From contig NC_062224.1 of assembly GCF_902686445.1 (NCBI RefSeq), forward strand, positions 45,817,156-45,881,155: a DNA stretch of 64,000 bases, given 5' to 3'. A model generated the notes under the pieces. It was not told the DNA's origin and ran no database searches. It saw only the letters and a list, made by a program, of their open reading frames with translations. The DNA comes from Sciurus carolinensis. Taxonomy: Eukaryota; Chordata; Mammalia; Rodentia; Sciuridae. This document shows positions 12,883 through 25,844 of the stretch, piece after piece. The first letter of the stretch is position 1; every line of letters begins with the position of its first letter. A program made the position numbers and the translations under genes.

Positions 12883-13138
12883 TGAGTTAGCAAGAAATTT
12901 CCCACAATCCATGTCTGAAAGGAAGAGGTAAAGGTCTTCTCACCCAAGGCACTGAAGAGCTTTTCTTCTAAAACAAAGTGTATGAGGTACAGAGAAGAGG
13001 GAATAAAGGTAATCAGTTCCTTGTCACTCAGTCCCCTATAATTTTCTTATAACTTCACAAATAGTAACTATTTGCAGCATCTAAACAATTACAGCCAATA
13101 AGGATATACTAGTTTCTGCTACAGAAAGCCAAGTGACC
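12883..13138. repeat. Unassigned intronic repeat, copy B
   Basis: Counterpart of 11521-11772: GGCACTGAAGAGCTTTTCTT CTAAAACAAAGTG, CAGTCCCCTATAATTTTCTT AT and CAATAAGGAT occur in the same order and spacing. Divergence looks like old neutral decay. Confidence 0.6.
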
Positions 13139-14151
13139 CTAAAAATATTTTTTATTTTTGAACAGATTATCAGGACATACATCAGAAAGTTTAAGAGACT
13201 AACACTCAGGAATTTTTAATTCTCATCACAATAAAATTAAGACACTAATTAAAAATTACTTAAGTATATTTTATATCTGAGCTGACAAACTGTAAAAATT
13301 ACCAGATTTACAAAAACTTACTCAGAAAAATATACAAATAATTTAATATGTACCATGTATATGAACACATAAAAACTTTGTATATTAACTACTATGAGAT
13401 AATCTAATCTAGTTCATTGATAAAAGAAAATTGGGGCAATTCCACATATAGTATCGATGGTGATTTATTAATTTACTTAATATAATTTGTCAGTTAATGT
13501 GCCTATTACATAACAGAGGTTCTTATATCAAATGAGAACCACAAATAACGACCAGCAACCCATCTAGTTTGCTTTACATTAACAGATGAAAATCACCAAC
13601 ACCAGTATGTCTGCTGAGGAAAGTAGCAGAAAAAGATAAGCATGGGGATTATGCCAAATTGACCCCAAGCATTCCAACCTTATCCACGGACAGGAGGAAT
13701 AAATAATAATAAACAAATCCAGGGTATTCCTATCTTCCGACAAACCAAATCTAACTTCAATCTATCTTCAAAAAGCTGGAAATTGAAGAAGGGAAATGGC
13801 ATTTATTTATTCCACTCTCCCAGTGCTTCTTGTTTATAGATCTTCAATTATAAACTTCCTTATTTATGGAGGGCAGTATCATAATCTTCCTCTCTACCCA
13901 AATTTATATTACAGCTTTAGAAGTTTTCAACATCTATATAGATGTTAGAGTTTCTATAATAATCATCCTTTACTCCACACTTGACCCTGTTACTGCCCCA
14001 AATCATGCCACCTCAAAAAAATTAACTCTGACATTTTACTTTTCTCCTCTTCTACATCTCTCATGCCTTGCATTACATCTCACAATTTCAGAATTCCTCA
14101 GTTTTCTACCATCTCCCTGTTCTGGACTCAGTTTCATCCCTATTGGCTAAA
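13139..14151. other. ZEB1 intron, no recognised feature
   Basis: AT-rich unique DNA, nothing recognised. The stretch between the two duplicated blocks (11773-12882) is likewise unassigned. Confidence 0.4.
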
Positions 14152-14225
14152 CGGTTATGTGAATTACTTAACCACTTTTTGCCCACTTTACAAACATTCA
14201 TAAAATGGGAATAATAGTATACAAC
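14152..14225 (+). repeat. MIR fragment
   Basis: TGTGAATTACTTAACCACTT then ATAAAATGGGAATAATAGTA match the MIR core 'caagttacttaacctctct...taaaatgggaataataatag'. Confidence 0.5.
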
Positions 14226-14228
14226 TTG

Positions 14229-14335
14229 TATTCACTCACTTATTCAACAAGTATTTGAGCTCATTCTATATTATGAGCATTAGGAATATAAGAACTTAAT
14301 TCGAATCTTCTATGAGAACTGTACATAAAACATAA
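14229..14335 (-). repeat. L2 fragment
   Basis: CACTCACTTATTCAACAAGT ATTTGAGCTCATTCTATATT ATGAGCATTAGGAATA resembles the reversed L2 3' end. Confidence 0.45.
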
Positions 14336-14699
14336 TACAGGGCACAAAATATGCAACATTTGGCACAGCTGATCATCTAAACCTCTCTAACACTTTAGTT
14401 TCCCCACACTGTACCACTCTGATAAAATCTCAACCTTAGATTAATGCTATATTCTGATCTCCCTCATCAAAGACATCTAAGGAAATCACAACTATATAGA
14501 TATGTTTCCATGTAAAAATGTGTGGTCTCCTATCTCAGTAGGATCCTCATGTTGACCAACTAATTATTTCATTTTTGGTCAGCTCCTTCTCTGTCTTCTT
14601 TGTGAGGCTTCTTTTTTCTCTTCTTGACTCTGAAACATTAATGCTCCCCAAGAGTCTACCTTCTGCCCTCATTTTTTTTTTCTTTTCAAAACACACATG

Positions 14700-15778
14700 C
14701 TCCCTAAATGGCCCCATGTTTCAATCATAAGCCAATTAATTCTTAATTCAGAATTTTCAGCCCAGGACTCCCATTTAATCTCACAGCATCAGATACAAGA
14801 CAACTGCCTCATTAGAACTCTCCTGCTGCAAATCTATCATGTCAAGACTCAAAATATATAAAACTGACTTCCTTATCTTCTCCTAAAGTACTTTTATTCA
14901 TACAGCTCCCCTTTGGTGTCATCACCATCCATGTAGTCACCCCAGTTACATAATTAATCTGGTATACTTCCTTTCCCTCACTGATCATTTCCAAGCATCA
15001 AGTCATACTGTGCTTAATATTTCCCAGTAAAAATATGTAGAATCTGAAATATTTCCTCTTCTCTATTTCTATTAACACAGTCCTAGTTTAAGCCCTCATC
15101 AATCCTTTTATAGTGCCAACTACTTCCCAAATGGTCTTACTGACTCCAAGCATTTTCCTTCAAATTTATCCTCTACAACAGATAGCATAGTGGTTTATTA
15201 AATCTAAATACAATCAAATTAGGCTCCTGTTTAAAAATTCTGAATGGTTTCCCAGAGCACAGACTAAGAAATCAAGTTCAAGCTCCTAAATATGGCATAA
15301 AAACACCCTTCACGATTTGGTTTCATTATCTCTCCAGACTCATTGCTCATCTCCCTCTGCCTCTTTATTTTATACTCCCACCAACACAGGTCTGCTTGTA
15401 TTTTCAGGACATATTACGTTACTCATGTGCCTTTCTTCCTATTATCCTCTATGCTGGTCCTCTGTTCCTGTTTCCCTGTCCTCCTCACTTCAGTTCTTAA
15501 GTACACACACAAAACCAATTTCATCAAAATCCACCTAACCCCTCTTCTCTCCTCCTTCCCCTGCATATTTCAGTTCAGACACTATCCCTTTGACTAAACT
15601 TTTTTCAGCCATCCTTTTCATTTATTAATAACATAGCAACTGCCCATATTAAACATGTTTTGATTCTATTCCTCACCTGACTGTGAGTTACTTAAGTGCA
15701 GAATCAGTTATATTCATCACTGCATTCCTGTCAATTAGCACATTATCTAGAACACAATCAATAAATGTTTGTTACATT
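14700..15778 (+). repeat. L2 LINE, long 3' portion
   Basis: An ordered set of L2 landmarks: CTGACTTCCTTATCTTCTCC, CCAACTACTTCCCAAATGGT CTTACTGACTCC, GAATGGTTTCCCAGAGCACA, CACCCTTCACGATTTGGTTT, CCAGACTCATTGCTCATCTC, GTTCAGACACTATCCCTTTG and the terminal CAATAAATGTTTGTTACATT. It is one of the longer ancient repeats here. No coding potential remains. Confidence 0.8.
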
Positions 15779-16258
15779 ATATTATCTAATCTCATACTAA
15801 GAACAGCTAGGAAGTCATCAAGTGCCAAACTGTAAAGTTATATAAAACTGAAAATGAGAAGGTAGGGATTTATTTTTCCTTTCTGAATGTTAATTGCTAT
15901 TATTAAAATGCTACCAATCAGTTCTAGAGATGAGCTGCCACTTCACTCTACAAAGACCAGACTTTTATATTTTCTTAGTTCATTCTCTAAATGGTTTCAG
16001 GTCTATACTAAAAATATGTTAATAATTTATAAAATGTATCTTAAAATGTTCTGACATCAGGAAGACATCCTGTGCCTAGAACAGGATGTGCTTGGAAGAA
16101 AAGGGAGCACAAGAGAGAGATTTGAAGTCACAGAATAAATAACATAATTAATGATTCATTTAATCCAATTTCTAAAAGAAAATTAATACAAATACCTGTT
16201 GTCCTTTCCAGTAATGCACACAAACTATGGAGTATCACAGAAATTTAAAAATTAATTT
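15779..16258. other. ZEB1 intron, no recognised feature
   Basis: Unique DNA. ATCCTGTGCCTAGAACAGGAT near 16068-16088 is a small inverted repeat. Confidence 0.4.
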
Positions 16259-16484
16259 TAACCAGGTGCAGTGGCACATGCCTGTAATCCCAGTAGCTTG
16301 AGAGGCTGAGGTAGGAAGATCATATGCTCATGTTCAAGCCAGCCTCAGCAAAAGTAAGGCACTAAGCAACTCAATGAGAACCTGTCTCTAAATAAAAAAA
16401 AAAAAAATAGGGCTGGGGATGTGGCTCGGTGGCTGAGTACCCCTGAGTTCAATCCCCAGGACAAATAATAATAATAATAATAAA
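16259..16484 (+). repeat. B1-dID SINE with (AAT)n tail
   Basis: B1 half (GCACATGCCTGTAATCCCAG, GAGGCTGAGGTAGGAAGATC, CAGCCTCAGCAAAAGTAAGG), an A-rich linker, then an ID half (GGCTGGGGATGTGGCTCGGT, GTTCAATCCCCAGGAC), ending in an AAT microsatellite (16463-16483). Confidence 0.95.
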
Positions 16485-16514
16485 ATTATAAAAATGAAAC
16501 CAATGTGTTTCTCA

Positions 16515-16541
16515 CATATATATATGTATACATATATATGT
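16515..16541. repeat. AT/GT-rich simple repeat
   Basis: Alternating ATATATAT with GTATAC interruptions. Nearly self-complementary. Confidence 0.8.
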
Positions 16542-17754
16542 AACCCCAAATGAGTCAGGGCTATAATTTGCTGTCCCATGTTATGCTGAGATGGATTAAA
16601 TTTAAGTAATATTAAAACATCCTAAATTATGTGACCTACTCTCCCTAATACAGAAGTAGAACAAAACAAATTCCACATGTGGAGAGTACACTCATCACTA
16701 CTCAGTTTTCTGAACAACCCAAATTATCTGACTTGATAGTTATAGCTATAAACTGCTATTCATTTATATAGATTCTTAAAAAAAATGTCTTTACTCAGCT
16801 TCAAGAGCTCCTTCTTATTTAAAAGTAAGTAACTGCTTACGCTATGTTACATATGGGCATAATCTTACAGAAGAAAAACTGGCCATTCAAGCAAATTAAA
16901 AAGGAAATACTGGCACTCTGAAGAATCTCTAAAGTGAATTTAGGCTATATCCATCATTTCTGCTCTAAAGGAAAAATCATTAGCACTCATGTGTTTTGCC
17001 TGACAAAATCACGTGTCACTGAAAATCTATTTGAAGCAGCTAACAAAAAGCATCACAAAGAAAAGCAGAAATTCTTAGACATGACATATATTTGAAACAT
17101 GTGACTACAGGATAAGATCTCTCAAGTAAGACCCTCTACCATAAAAGCTCTAAATAGAGTGTGACTCTGAATAGGTAACTAATTATTGCTCTAAAGGATC
17201 TGTCACATTCTTCTCTCTTTAACCGTGTCTCATTTTAGGATATTAATACTAAAGTTTACACAAATCACTTTAAATTGCCCAATTTTTCTATTCACAATTT
17301 AACTCTATTCTACTATGAAAATTTCCCAAAAGTATCATGTCAATATCCTTAAATCAAGTATTGCTTTCCCAAATGTATGCATGCTACTATTAAACTTTCT
17401 TAGTTTAAATTACAACTCCATCAACCCATTATCTGAAGGTCACTATCACCAGATATGTGATATATGGTGATATTATGTTCAGATCCACAATTAAACAGAT
17501 ACTTTTCCCTACCTTCTACTCTCATCTCATGAACACATGGGCACACATTTCATTTAAAAGTTAAGCAATGCCATGCAGTATATAATTTACCAGTATGTTT
17601 TACATTCTCAGTTATAAGAGGGAATTAGATAACCATTTCATCATAGTTTGACAATATGAGGGCAAACTTCAAAACTAGCACCTGTTTATTAAATAATATT
17701 GGAAAAGATGGCCTACTTCCTCTAGAGATCTACTTCATGTGGTCTCTTCTAGCC
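16542..17754. other. ZEB1 intron, no recognised feature
   Basis: Unique AT-rich DNA. Confidence 0.4.
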
Positions 17755-17962
17755 TTATGGTTAAGAGCATATACTATGGAGTCAGATTACCTAGGATTAA
17801 ATAGTGGGTCCACTTAATGACTGCATGATTTTAGGTGACAATTTTTTTGTGTCTCAGTTTCTTGACCCATCAAACAAGCATAATGATTTCTTGTAATGAA
17901 GATTAAATGAGTTGACATTTTAAACTAATTATAATAGTGCCTGAAAATAAGTGCTGCTTGAT
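17755..17962 (+). repeat. MIR SINE (near complete)
   Basis: GGTTAAGAGCATATACTATG GAGTCAGATTACCTAGGATT, TGTCTCAGTTTCTTGACCCA, TGAAGATTAAATGAGTTGAC and AATAGTGCCTGAAAATAAGT follow the MIR consensus from end to end. Confidence 0.85.
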
Positions 17963-18539
17963 AAAAGTAAGATTGTGAAACAAAATATGTTCATAAATGT
18001 AAACACAATAGTAATAATAAAAGACAAAATACATGTTTTAAGTTACAAAAATATAATAGGGTAAGGGAATGCCTTTTTCAAACTTCCTAAAACATAGACA
18101 ATAACCAGAAAATATGTGAAAGTAATAAACATGTAAATTTTATTCTTAAAAAAACAGAAGAATTTAAAATTTCTATATTCCTTGAAATAAATACATATTG
18201 GAGTATCTCACAATAAGGGTAGAAATTATGCTCAATTATATACAAAGATAGTACTAACTAAAAATATCCCAAAAAAACTGATTACATTTGAGAACTGATA
18301 AAGAATAAATATACATTTGCAGGAAATACATAGCAAATACTGCACTATACTCAAAGTGATTCAGTTTAGTTATTATTTTTAATTAAATGTTGGTTATCTG
18401 TAGCAACCAACTATTATCAGTAACTAGTAATATCAAACATTAAAGAATTCTATAAAGTAAATACAAAGAATAAACATTTGAGAATTCACTATCCAGCTTT
18501 TTTTAAAAAAGAAAAAACATTACCTGACCTCCAATATGT
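17963..18539. other. ZEB1 intron, no recognised feature
   Basis: A-rich unique DNA. TTAAAAAAAACAGAAG-type runs only. Confidence 0.4.
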
Positions 18540-21500
18540 ACTGTGTCCTCACTCATCCCTAAATGTTATCATTCTCTTTAGAGTTGTACCACATATATTT
18601 GTATCCATAAATTATATTATTAATGTTGCATACTCTTGAATTTTATATAAATAGAATCATGCTGTATATTCTCTGATTAGTATAATTCTAACACTATATT
18701 TCTGATATGACATAAGTTGTGCAGACTAGGTGTAACCCATTTGTAGTCAGTACTGTACAGCATTCTATTGCATAACTGTACCACAATGTGTTTATCCTAC
18801 TGTTGATAGATTATTTTATTTATTTTTTGTTACTGTGAGGAGTGCTATATGTAGCACTCCTGGTTTACCTGCATATAGGTTTTCCTAAGACATAGGAGAA
18901 AAAGATTACAGTGTACAAAGTGCATCTTCAACTTTCTTTAAGGACAAAGTATTTTCCACAGCAGAAGTTCCAATTTATGTTACCATTAACACGACTACGT
19001 GTTATGTTGCTTCAAATCTATATGAACATCATTTTGCTTTTAATTTTTGAGACCATGGGGGTATGAAAAGTCTTCTCACTGTGGTTTTAATTTGCATATC
19101 TTATTATTTGTGAGGCTGAATATCCTATGTAGGCTGATTATACTGAAATGCTTGGGACCAGAAATGTTTCCGATTTGGGATTTTTTTCCAGATTCTGGAA
19201 TATGTGCACATACACAATAAGATATCTTGAGGAAAGGACCCAAATCTAAACACAAAATTTCATTTATGTATGTAGAAGTCTTATACACATAGCCTGAAGG
19301 TAATCTTATACAATATTTTTAGTGTGCCTGTGTTCTGTAACTCATCTGTCACAATAGGTCAGATGTGGCACTTAAGTCAGTTTTGGGAGCATTTCAGATT
19401 TCAGACTTTCAAATGAAGAATAGTCAAGCATGTAATATACTTATTGGTCAAATGAGTTTATTCTTTTATGAGGGCCTATTACAAGTCCTTTTTCCAGTTT
19501 CCTATTAGGTTGTCTTTATTTCATCAAGTAGATTTTTATATATGATAAATATTAACAATCACCACATCCTTTAGAGTATCTATTAGTGAAAAGAAATTCT
19601 TAATTTGTATATTACTGCCAATCTTTTGTTCTGCTTTATGCCTTTTTATCTTATTTACACAAAGTCATATAGATATCCTACTCTATTATCTTTACAAAAG
19701 GTTAGCTTTTTTTATATGTAACTTTACCTTTAGATTTACATCTATAATCCAGATGAACTGGTTTTTCTAAATAATGTGAGGAACTTCTTTTCCATTTAAT
19801 TAACCAATGACAACAATTATCAAAAGCCTCATCCAGTTTCCACTGATTAGCAATTCAGTGGCATCACAGATCAAGTTTCCTAAATGAGTTACCTTGTCTC
19901 TTAGCTCTTCCCTTTAAGTTTTAGAATCAGAGTGTCAACTTCCACAAACTTGTTGATATTTTGATCATATGGCATAGAACCTATGGATAAAACTGGGAAG
20001 AAATGACATCAACACAACATTCAATTTTCATCCATGAACATGGTACATTATGCTCTTTCTTTAGTTCTTCCAAAAATGTTTGATAATTCTCATAAAGATA
20101 CTGCATGGTGTTTATTAGATTTATTCATATCATTTTATACTACTGTAATGATAAAAAGTTTTTCATTGCATATGCCAGCAAAGAGTTTTAAAATGTAATT
20201 GACATTGGTATAATGACTTCTGCATCCAAATTTAAACTTTGTGTAATCCTAACAATTCATCTGTGGATTTTTCTGGACCACATACATAGTCACATAATCT
20301 GCAGATACTGATAGTTTTATTTTTCCTTTTAATGCTCATAGCTTTTTAAAAACTTACTGCATTTACTATACCTCTAGTACAAGGTTGACTAAAAAGTGGC
20401 ATTAAAGGGCACTCTTGTCTTTTGCCTTATACCAAAGGGAACAAATGCCTTCAATACTTTACCACTGATGTCATAGGTTGAGCTGGAGATTCTCTTTGAA
20501 TGAAAAAAGTGCCTTCTTGAGGTTAAGAAAGGGCCTTTTTATTCACTGACTTACTGAAAGTTTTATCATAAATGGATCTATTGAGATATTCAAATGATTC
20601 TTTTCCTTTAAATTCCTAATGTGGTAAATTACATTAATTGGTCTTCTATTATACACCAACTTTGAAATTCTAATATGGATCCAACTTGATTAAGATGTGT
20701 TACTTTCTTATACATGGCTGTATCAAGTAGGATGGTAATTATTAAGTATTTATGTTTGGGTTAAGAAATGTGCTGCAATTTTCATTTCTCATACTTTACT
20801 TTTAGCTTCATAAAATAAGGTAGGAACTGTTATCTCTTTTTCCAAGTTATGTAATACTTTCTATAAGCCTAGAATTTTTATTCCTTGGATGTTTTGTGGA
20901 ACTTGCTAGTAAAATTGTCTGGAGTTGATACTTTTCTTTGTTGAGACTACTTTTCTTTTGTTTTAAGTCTATTCAATTTTCTACTCTTCCTGAGCCAGCA
21001 TGAGCTGTATTTTCCTAGGAATCTGTTCATTTAATTAAGCTTTTATATGACCTTAGATAATGACTTAAATGATCAATAAAGTTGATCATTCCTCAACTAC
21101 AGATAGTAACACTCCTTTTTTTTTTCCAGATACTACTTTGTGACTTTTCTTTTCCACTATCTTGCCAGTAGTATGACAGTTCTATTGGTTTTTCTTAAAA
21201 ATCTATTTTAACTGCATTTTCTTCTCTGATTTATTATTATCCAGTTCATCAAATTATATCTCTTCTTTATTTTTTCCTTTTACCTCAATTAAGGGGCACA
21301 CCATTATTCTTTTTCCAATTCTTAGGAATGCATGCTTATTAATCTTCAGGCTTTATTTTTGTAAGGTAAGTAAGTCTATAAATCTCCATAAAGTATCATC
21401 TTAGTTACACACAAGTTCTGATACATATTATATGCATAGCAATTTATACATAATTGTATTGCTAATTATACATATTTTCTAACTTTCCCTACAAATTTTT

Positions 21501-22017
21501 CTTTGACTTACAAGTTACTTGGAAATAAACATGTCAATTTCCAAACCTACAAGGAAATTTTGTTACTTGCAGCTAAGTTAATGGAACTGTAAACAGAATG
21601 TAGTATGATACTAACCCACGGAAATCTGTTATAATTATTTATATTTGGAATATAGTAGTTGTCGGGCACAGTATTCCATACATGTTCTTTAGAGCAAGCT
21701 TGTGTATCTATCATTAAAATCTTTTTTGTTGATTTTTCTCTGCTTGTGCCAACATTTATTAAGAGAGATACTTCAAATGAACCACAATGAATTTGCCTGT
21801 ATCCTTAATATATTTTGAAAATGTATTATAAGTTTTATACTAATTAAAAATTATATCTTCCTTTTATCACAACTTAGTGATACTTATTCTCTAAGCTAGA
21901 TTTTTTGCCTCGAAGCCAACAGTATATGATACTAAGTTAGTCACAGCTTTTTCCGGTTAGTATTATCAGGCATGTTGGGGTTTTTTTTTCACCTATTATA
22001 GTTTCAAGCTTTCTATA
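18540..22017 (-). repeat. Ancient L1M element (3' end and ORF2), interrupted
   Basis: Read on the minus strand this is L1 3'UTR and ORF2. Plus-strand landmarks are ATAGAATCATGCTGTATATT, ACCACAATGTGTTTATCCTA CTGTTGATAG, TGGTTTTAATTTGCATATCT, GGCACTCTTGTCTTTTGCCT, ATGTCATAGGTTGAGCTGGA and GGTAAATTACATTAATTGGT. It is riddled with stops and small indels. A DNA transposon is inserted near its 3' end (19128-19430). Confidence 0.8.
19128..19430. mobile_element. Tigger-type DNA transposon nested in the L1M
   Basis: Begins with GCTGATTATACTGAAATGCT TGGGACCAGAAATGTTT and ends GGAGCATTTCAGATTTCAGA CTTTCAAATGAAGAATAGTC. The internal stretch CATAGCCTGAAGGTAATCTT ATACAATATTTTT also fits the Tigger7-like consensus I recall. 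The L1 sequence resumes on the far side, so this insertion is younger than the L1. Confidence 0.7.
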
Positions 22018-22452
22018 TGCTTTTTATTTTTATTTTTTATTGGTTCTTTTTAGTTATACATGATAGTAGAATCCATTTATATAAAATTATACAAGCATGA
22101 AGTATATCTTATTCTAAATAGTACCTAATTATACCTAATAAGTATTCTAATTGTGGATGCACACAATGATGGGATTCACTTTGGTATTTTCATATATGTA
22201 CACAGGAAAATTATGTCAGATTCATTCCACTGTCCTTCCTATTCCTATCCCCTTTCCCTTCCCTTCATTCCCCTTTGTCTAATCTACTAAAATTTTAATC
22301 TTCCCCTCCTCCCCGTTAGTGTGGTTTAGCTTCAACATATCAGCAAAAACATTCAACCTTTGGTTTCTTGGGATCGGTTTATTTCACTTAGCATGATAGC
22401 CTCCAGATCCATCCATTTACTGGCAAATGTCATAAAATCATTCTTTTTATGA
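22018..22452 (-). repeat. L1 3' end, 5'-truncated copy
   Basis: On the minus strand: CAGTAAATGGATGGATCTGG, AGGCTATCATGCTAAGTGAA, then the L1 3'UTR including GAATCTGACATAATTTTCCT and a terminal A-tail (T-run at 22018-22042). It shares its 3'UTR with the copies at 62056-62432 and 63263-63726, so one sciurid L1 group is present three times. Confidence 0.85.
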
Positions 22453-22785
22453 CTTGAATTTTTATTCAATACAAGAATTAGGCCTGAAATGCAGTATTTT
22501 GAATAAGAAACATTCAGGTAAATAAAATTTTATATTATCTAGACTTGGAGAGTTTTATAATGCCTAGATATTTCAATTCAGGCAATAAAATAGCCCGCTA
22601 ACTTATCAACTTCATTTATCATAACAATCAGGTACTGCACCATTCCAGTTTAAAGACTGGCAAAAATTGTCCAATTGAATTATATTAAATATCTATGGTA
22701 GAAAACAATAGTCAAAGTACAAAATTCCAAGTTCAATAATAGGCTCATAAATGAATAACTATACAGAACTATTAATAAATGCCAG

Positions 22786-22919
22786 AGGGGGTGAGGTTGT
22801 GTATCAGTGGTATAGCGCTTGCCTAGCATGTGTGAGGCACTGGGTTCAATGCTCAGCACCACATATAAATAAATGAATAAAATAAAGGTCTATCAATATC
22901 TAAAAAATTTTTTTAAATA
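22786..22919 (+). repeat. ID SINE with sciurid tail and 12-bp target duplication
   Basis: GTGTATCAGTGGTATAGCGC, GCCTAGCATGTGTGAGGCAC and TTCAATGCTCAGCACCACAT, then AATAAAATAAAGGTCTATCA. AATAAATGCCAG is duplicated at 22774-22785 and 22920-22931. Confidence 0.95.
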
Positions 22920-22931
22920 AATAAATGCCAG

Positions 22932-23539
22932 GAATAATCTAGAAAGTATCTAGCAACAATAAATGTAGAATATTTTACATCTTTAGGTAACCATAATTAA
23001 TGGCAGTAAAACTACCTCATTCATTAGGATTGTAAAACCACACACATTCGTGACTTACTCATTTGGAAAGAAGGAAAAGTGAAAATATGCAATTCCCTGT
23101 AAAAGTGCAGAGCACAGAAGTGCACAACCAAATTGGTGTATAGATTTCAGTCACCAACTCTAAACTATGGCCATTTTTACTTAGTAAAGTATGCCTCTCA
23201 CTGATAAAACACTGATGGTAGAAGTGGAGTGGTGACAGTGATGATGGTGGCAGCACCATTTCAAAGCAATTGCTATATGATCTATTAAAATTATAAGGAT
23301 AAGCAAAAACTCAGGGAAGCAAGATGAATCAATTTTTACTTTTACAGTTTTCACACTTTAAGTAGAGCAAGAATATATCTAGATTTTTAATCATACTAAC
23401 ACTTAATATACGAAGAAATATAAAATGATGAATCATAATTCCTCATCACATTCAAGATAGAATCTGCTCATCTGCTTCCCATATAGCCTCTCTAGCTATT
23501 GCTTCCACTCACTCTACACAGTTAAGTCAAATGTGATTT
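22932..23539. other. ZEB1 intron, no recognised feature
   Basis: Unique DNA. A GTG/ATG-rich patch at 23220-23255 is low complexity. Confidence 0.4.
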
Positions 23540-23790
23540 GCAGGTGTCACAATGTGGGTCTCATGCCTTTACATATACTATTCTCTCTGTGTGGAATTAT
23601 AATGTTCGACACCTTCACTATGATAATCCAGACACATCCTTTAAGACTCAATTTAAGCACAATACCCTTTATGCATAGGGAAAGAGTATCACCTGTAACC
23701 AACTATATTCTAAGAGTTTGTTTTCCAATATTCTTCCCTACTACACTGTAAGCTTCTTAGGGCAAGGTACTGGATCTGTCATCTTCAGTC
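23540..23790 (+). repeat. L2 fragment
   Basis: ACTATTCTCTCTGTGTGGAA, CATCCTTTAAGACTCAATTT and ACTACACTGTAAGCTTCTTA GGGCAAGGTA follow the L2 3' region. Confidence 0.65.
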
Positions 23791-23811
23791 ATACGGTCTA
23801 CTACACAGTAA

Positions 23812-23936
23812 TCCATCATTTTCATTATACAGATGAACAAACTTAGGCCCAGATGAATTTATTTTCCCAATTTCACAAACCAGTTAATGGCAGATTCAAT
23901 ATTAGAATCTGACTCTGTCTCCCAGTTCAATGCTCC
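23812..23936 (-). repeat. MIR SINE
   Basis: Reverse MIR: CATTTTCATTATACAGATGA ACAAACTTAGG, TTTCACAAACCAGTTAATGG CAGATTC and GAATCTGACTCTGTCTCCCA. Confidence 0.75.
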
Positions 23937-24654
23937 CATGAATGTACCAGATCAAAAGGAATTATGCATTAATACACAGTGCAAAATAAACACAGAACTA
24001 AAAGAAATATGAGTAAGTAAATAAATTTCTGTAATCAACTTATCAAAATTCAATGTAACTAAATTTTTCTTTAGCACTAGCAAAGTGAGGGGCAAAACAT
24101 ATAACTAAAAATCATTAAGATCAAGTATTCATACCAAAGATAAAATTATGTCCCTCAATTAATTCAAAATAAATGTTAGGTTTAAATAAACAACCCATGT
24201 AGAGAGAGAAGCTATGGAATGTGAAAAGAAACTCATATAGTGCTAAACTCATTAAAGCTTTGTAGGAAATAAGAGACCTCAGAGAAAACATTCACATTCT
24301 GCTTAACTATGGCCATCCTCCTTCGGCATCTTTCTCTGAAACTGTAACTTTTTTAATAAAGTATTGATGATTTAATTAAAAATGTGTGAGGGACACAAGA
24401 AATCTTGAACTCATGGATGAAATACAATGCAATTATCTTTCAAAAAAAGGTTTAAACCAGGGAAGTAGGATTCATGTTCCTCTATAATCCTTAGCTTTGG
24501 TTCTTAAAGAAAACCCTGAAAACTACATATTTTAAAAATTTGAACACAAATTCTCATATTGAATTTTAGGGAGTAAAGACTAAATTTTGGTTCTTGCAAA
24601 TTACTGAAGGCTGACTCAGGCTGGTTTGTAGATGAAAAGTAAAACAGAGTATGG
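23937..24654. other. ZEB1 intron, no recognised feature
   Basis: Unique AT-rich DNA. Confidence 0.4.
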
Positions 24655-25793
24655 ACAGTAATTAACCTCATATGGGTCACAGACCTAAATGTCAGAGCTA
24701 TAAACTTCTCATAAAAATGGATCAAATCTTTAAATCTTCACCTTGAGTGAGCAACACTTAGATAGAATGCAAAAAGCATGAGTCTAAGAGAACAAAATTA
24801 TCAACTGGTCTTCATCAAAATTTAAAACTTGTGTTACAGTACATCTTGTATGTAATTATATCTTAATAAAGTTAGTTAATTAAAACACACACATGCCTGT
24901 CAAAAATATCATTAAGGAAATTAAAATATAAGCCACAGAAAGGCATAAAATATTTAAATCCTATATCCAGCAAAGAACTTGAGTCCCGAATATACAAAGA
25001 ATTCTTACAACTCAATAAAAAAAGTTAAATAATTCAAAATGGACAAATGATTTGAATAGACATCGCACAAAAGAAAATAAACAATTGGTCTATAAGTATA
25101 CCAAAAGATCTTCAAAAATAGTTAGTCTCAGTAAATACAAATGAAAACAAAGTGATACTACCACAAACCTATCAGACTGACTAAATTTAAAAGCCTGAAC
25201 ATGTGTCTACAAGAACTCGAACTCTCACACATTTGCTAGTGGAAAGTAAAATTGCTACAACCACTTTACAGTTTGAGAGTTTCTTACCAAGTTGACCATA
25301 CAGTCACAGTATTATTCAGAAATTTATTCTGAGTGTTTACTCAAGAGAAAGGTCAGTTTATATTTACATAAAATTTGCATGTGAAAGCTTACAGGTTTAA
25401 TTATAGCAAAAACAAAAAAACCAGAAACAATCAAAATTAATAGGTCCATTGTAGCTGAATGGCTACACAAATTAAAATACTACTCAGTAATATAAAACGA
25501 ATGAACGACTGGTACATAAGTCTCAAGAACATTATGAAGAGCTGAAGAAAGAAGACAAAAAGGAATACACTGTAATTCCAATTCTAGGAACAATAAATCT
25601 AATCTCTAGTGACCAAAAGCAGATATATCACTGATTGCTTAGGGTCACAGATGGAGAGAACTGGCTGAAATTGGGTACAAAGGAACTTTGGGGATGATAA
25701 AATATTCTAGACGTTGATTGTGGTGATGGTTATACATGTATTATATGTGTGTACGCATTCATCATATCTTGTAATTATTCCTCAATAAATTAA
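24655..25793 (+). repeat. Ancient L1M, 3' end
   Basis: Sense L1 ORF2 3' landmarks: GGGTCACAGACCTAAATGTC, CCAGCAAAGAACTTGAGTCC, CAAATGATTTGAATAGACAT CGCACAAAAGA and CACACATTTGCTAGTGGAAA, then a 3'UTR with GTGGTGATGGTTATACATGT and the terminus TTCCTCAATAAATTAAAA. The A-tail has grown into the adjacent (CA)n. Confidence 0.85.
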
Positions 25794-25794
25794 A

Positions 25795-25797
25795 ACA

Positions 25798-25842
<45 letters not shown>
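25795..25842. repeat. (CA)n microsatellite at an L1 tail
   Basis: About 24 CA units with one ATA interruption. It directly follows the L1M A-tail, a common birthplace for microsatellites. Confidence 0.95.
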
Positions 25843-25844
<2 letters not shown>

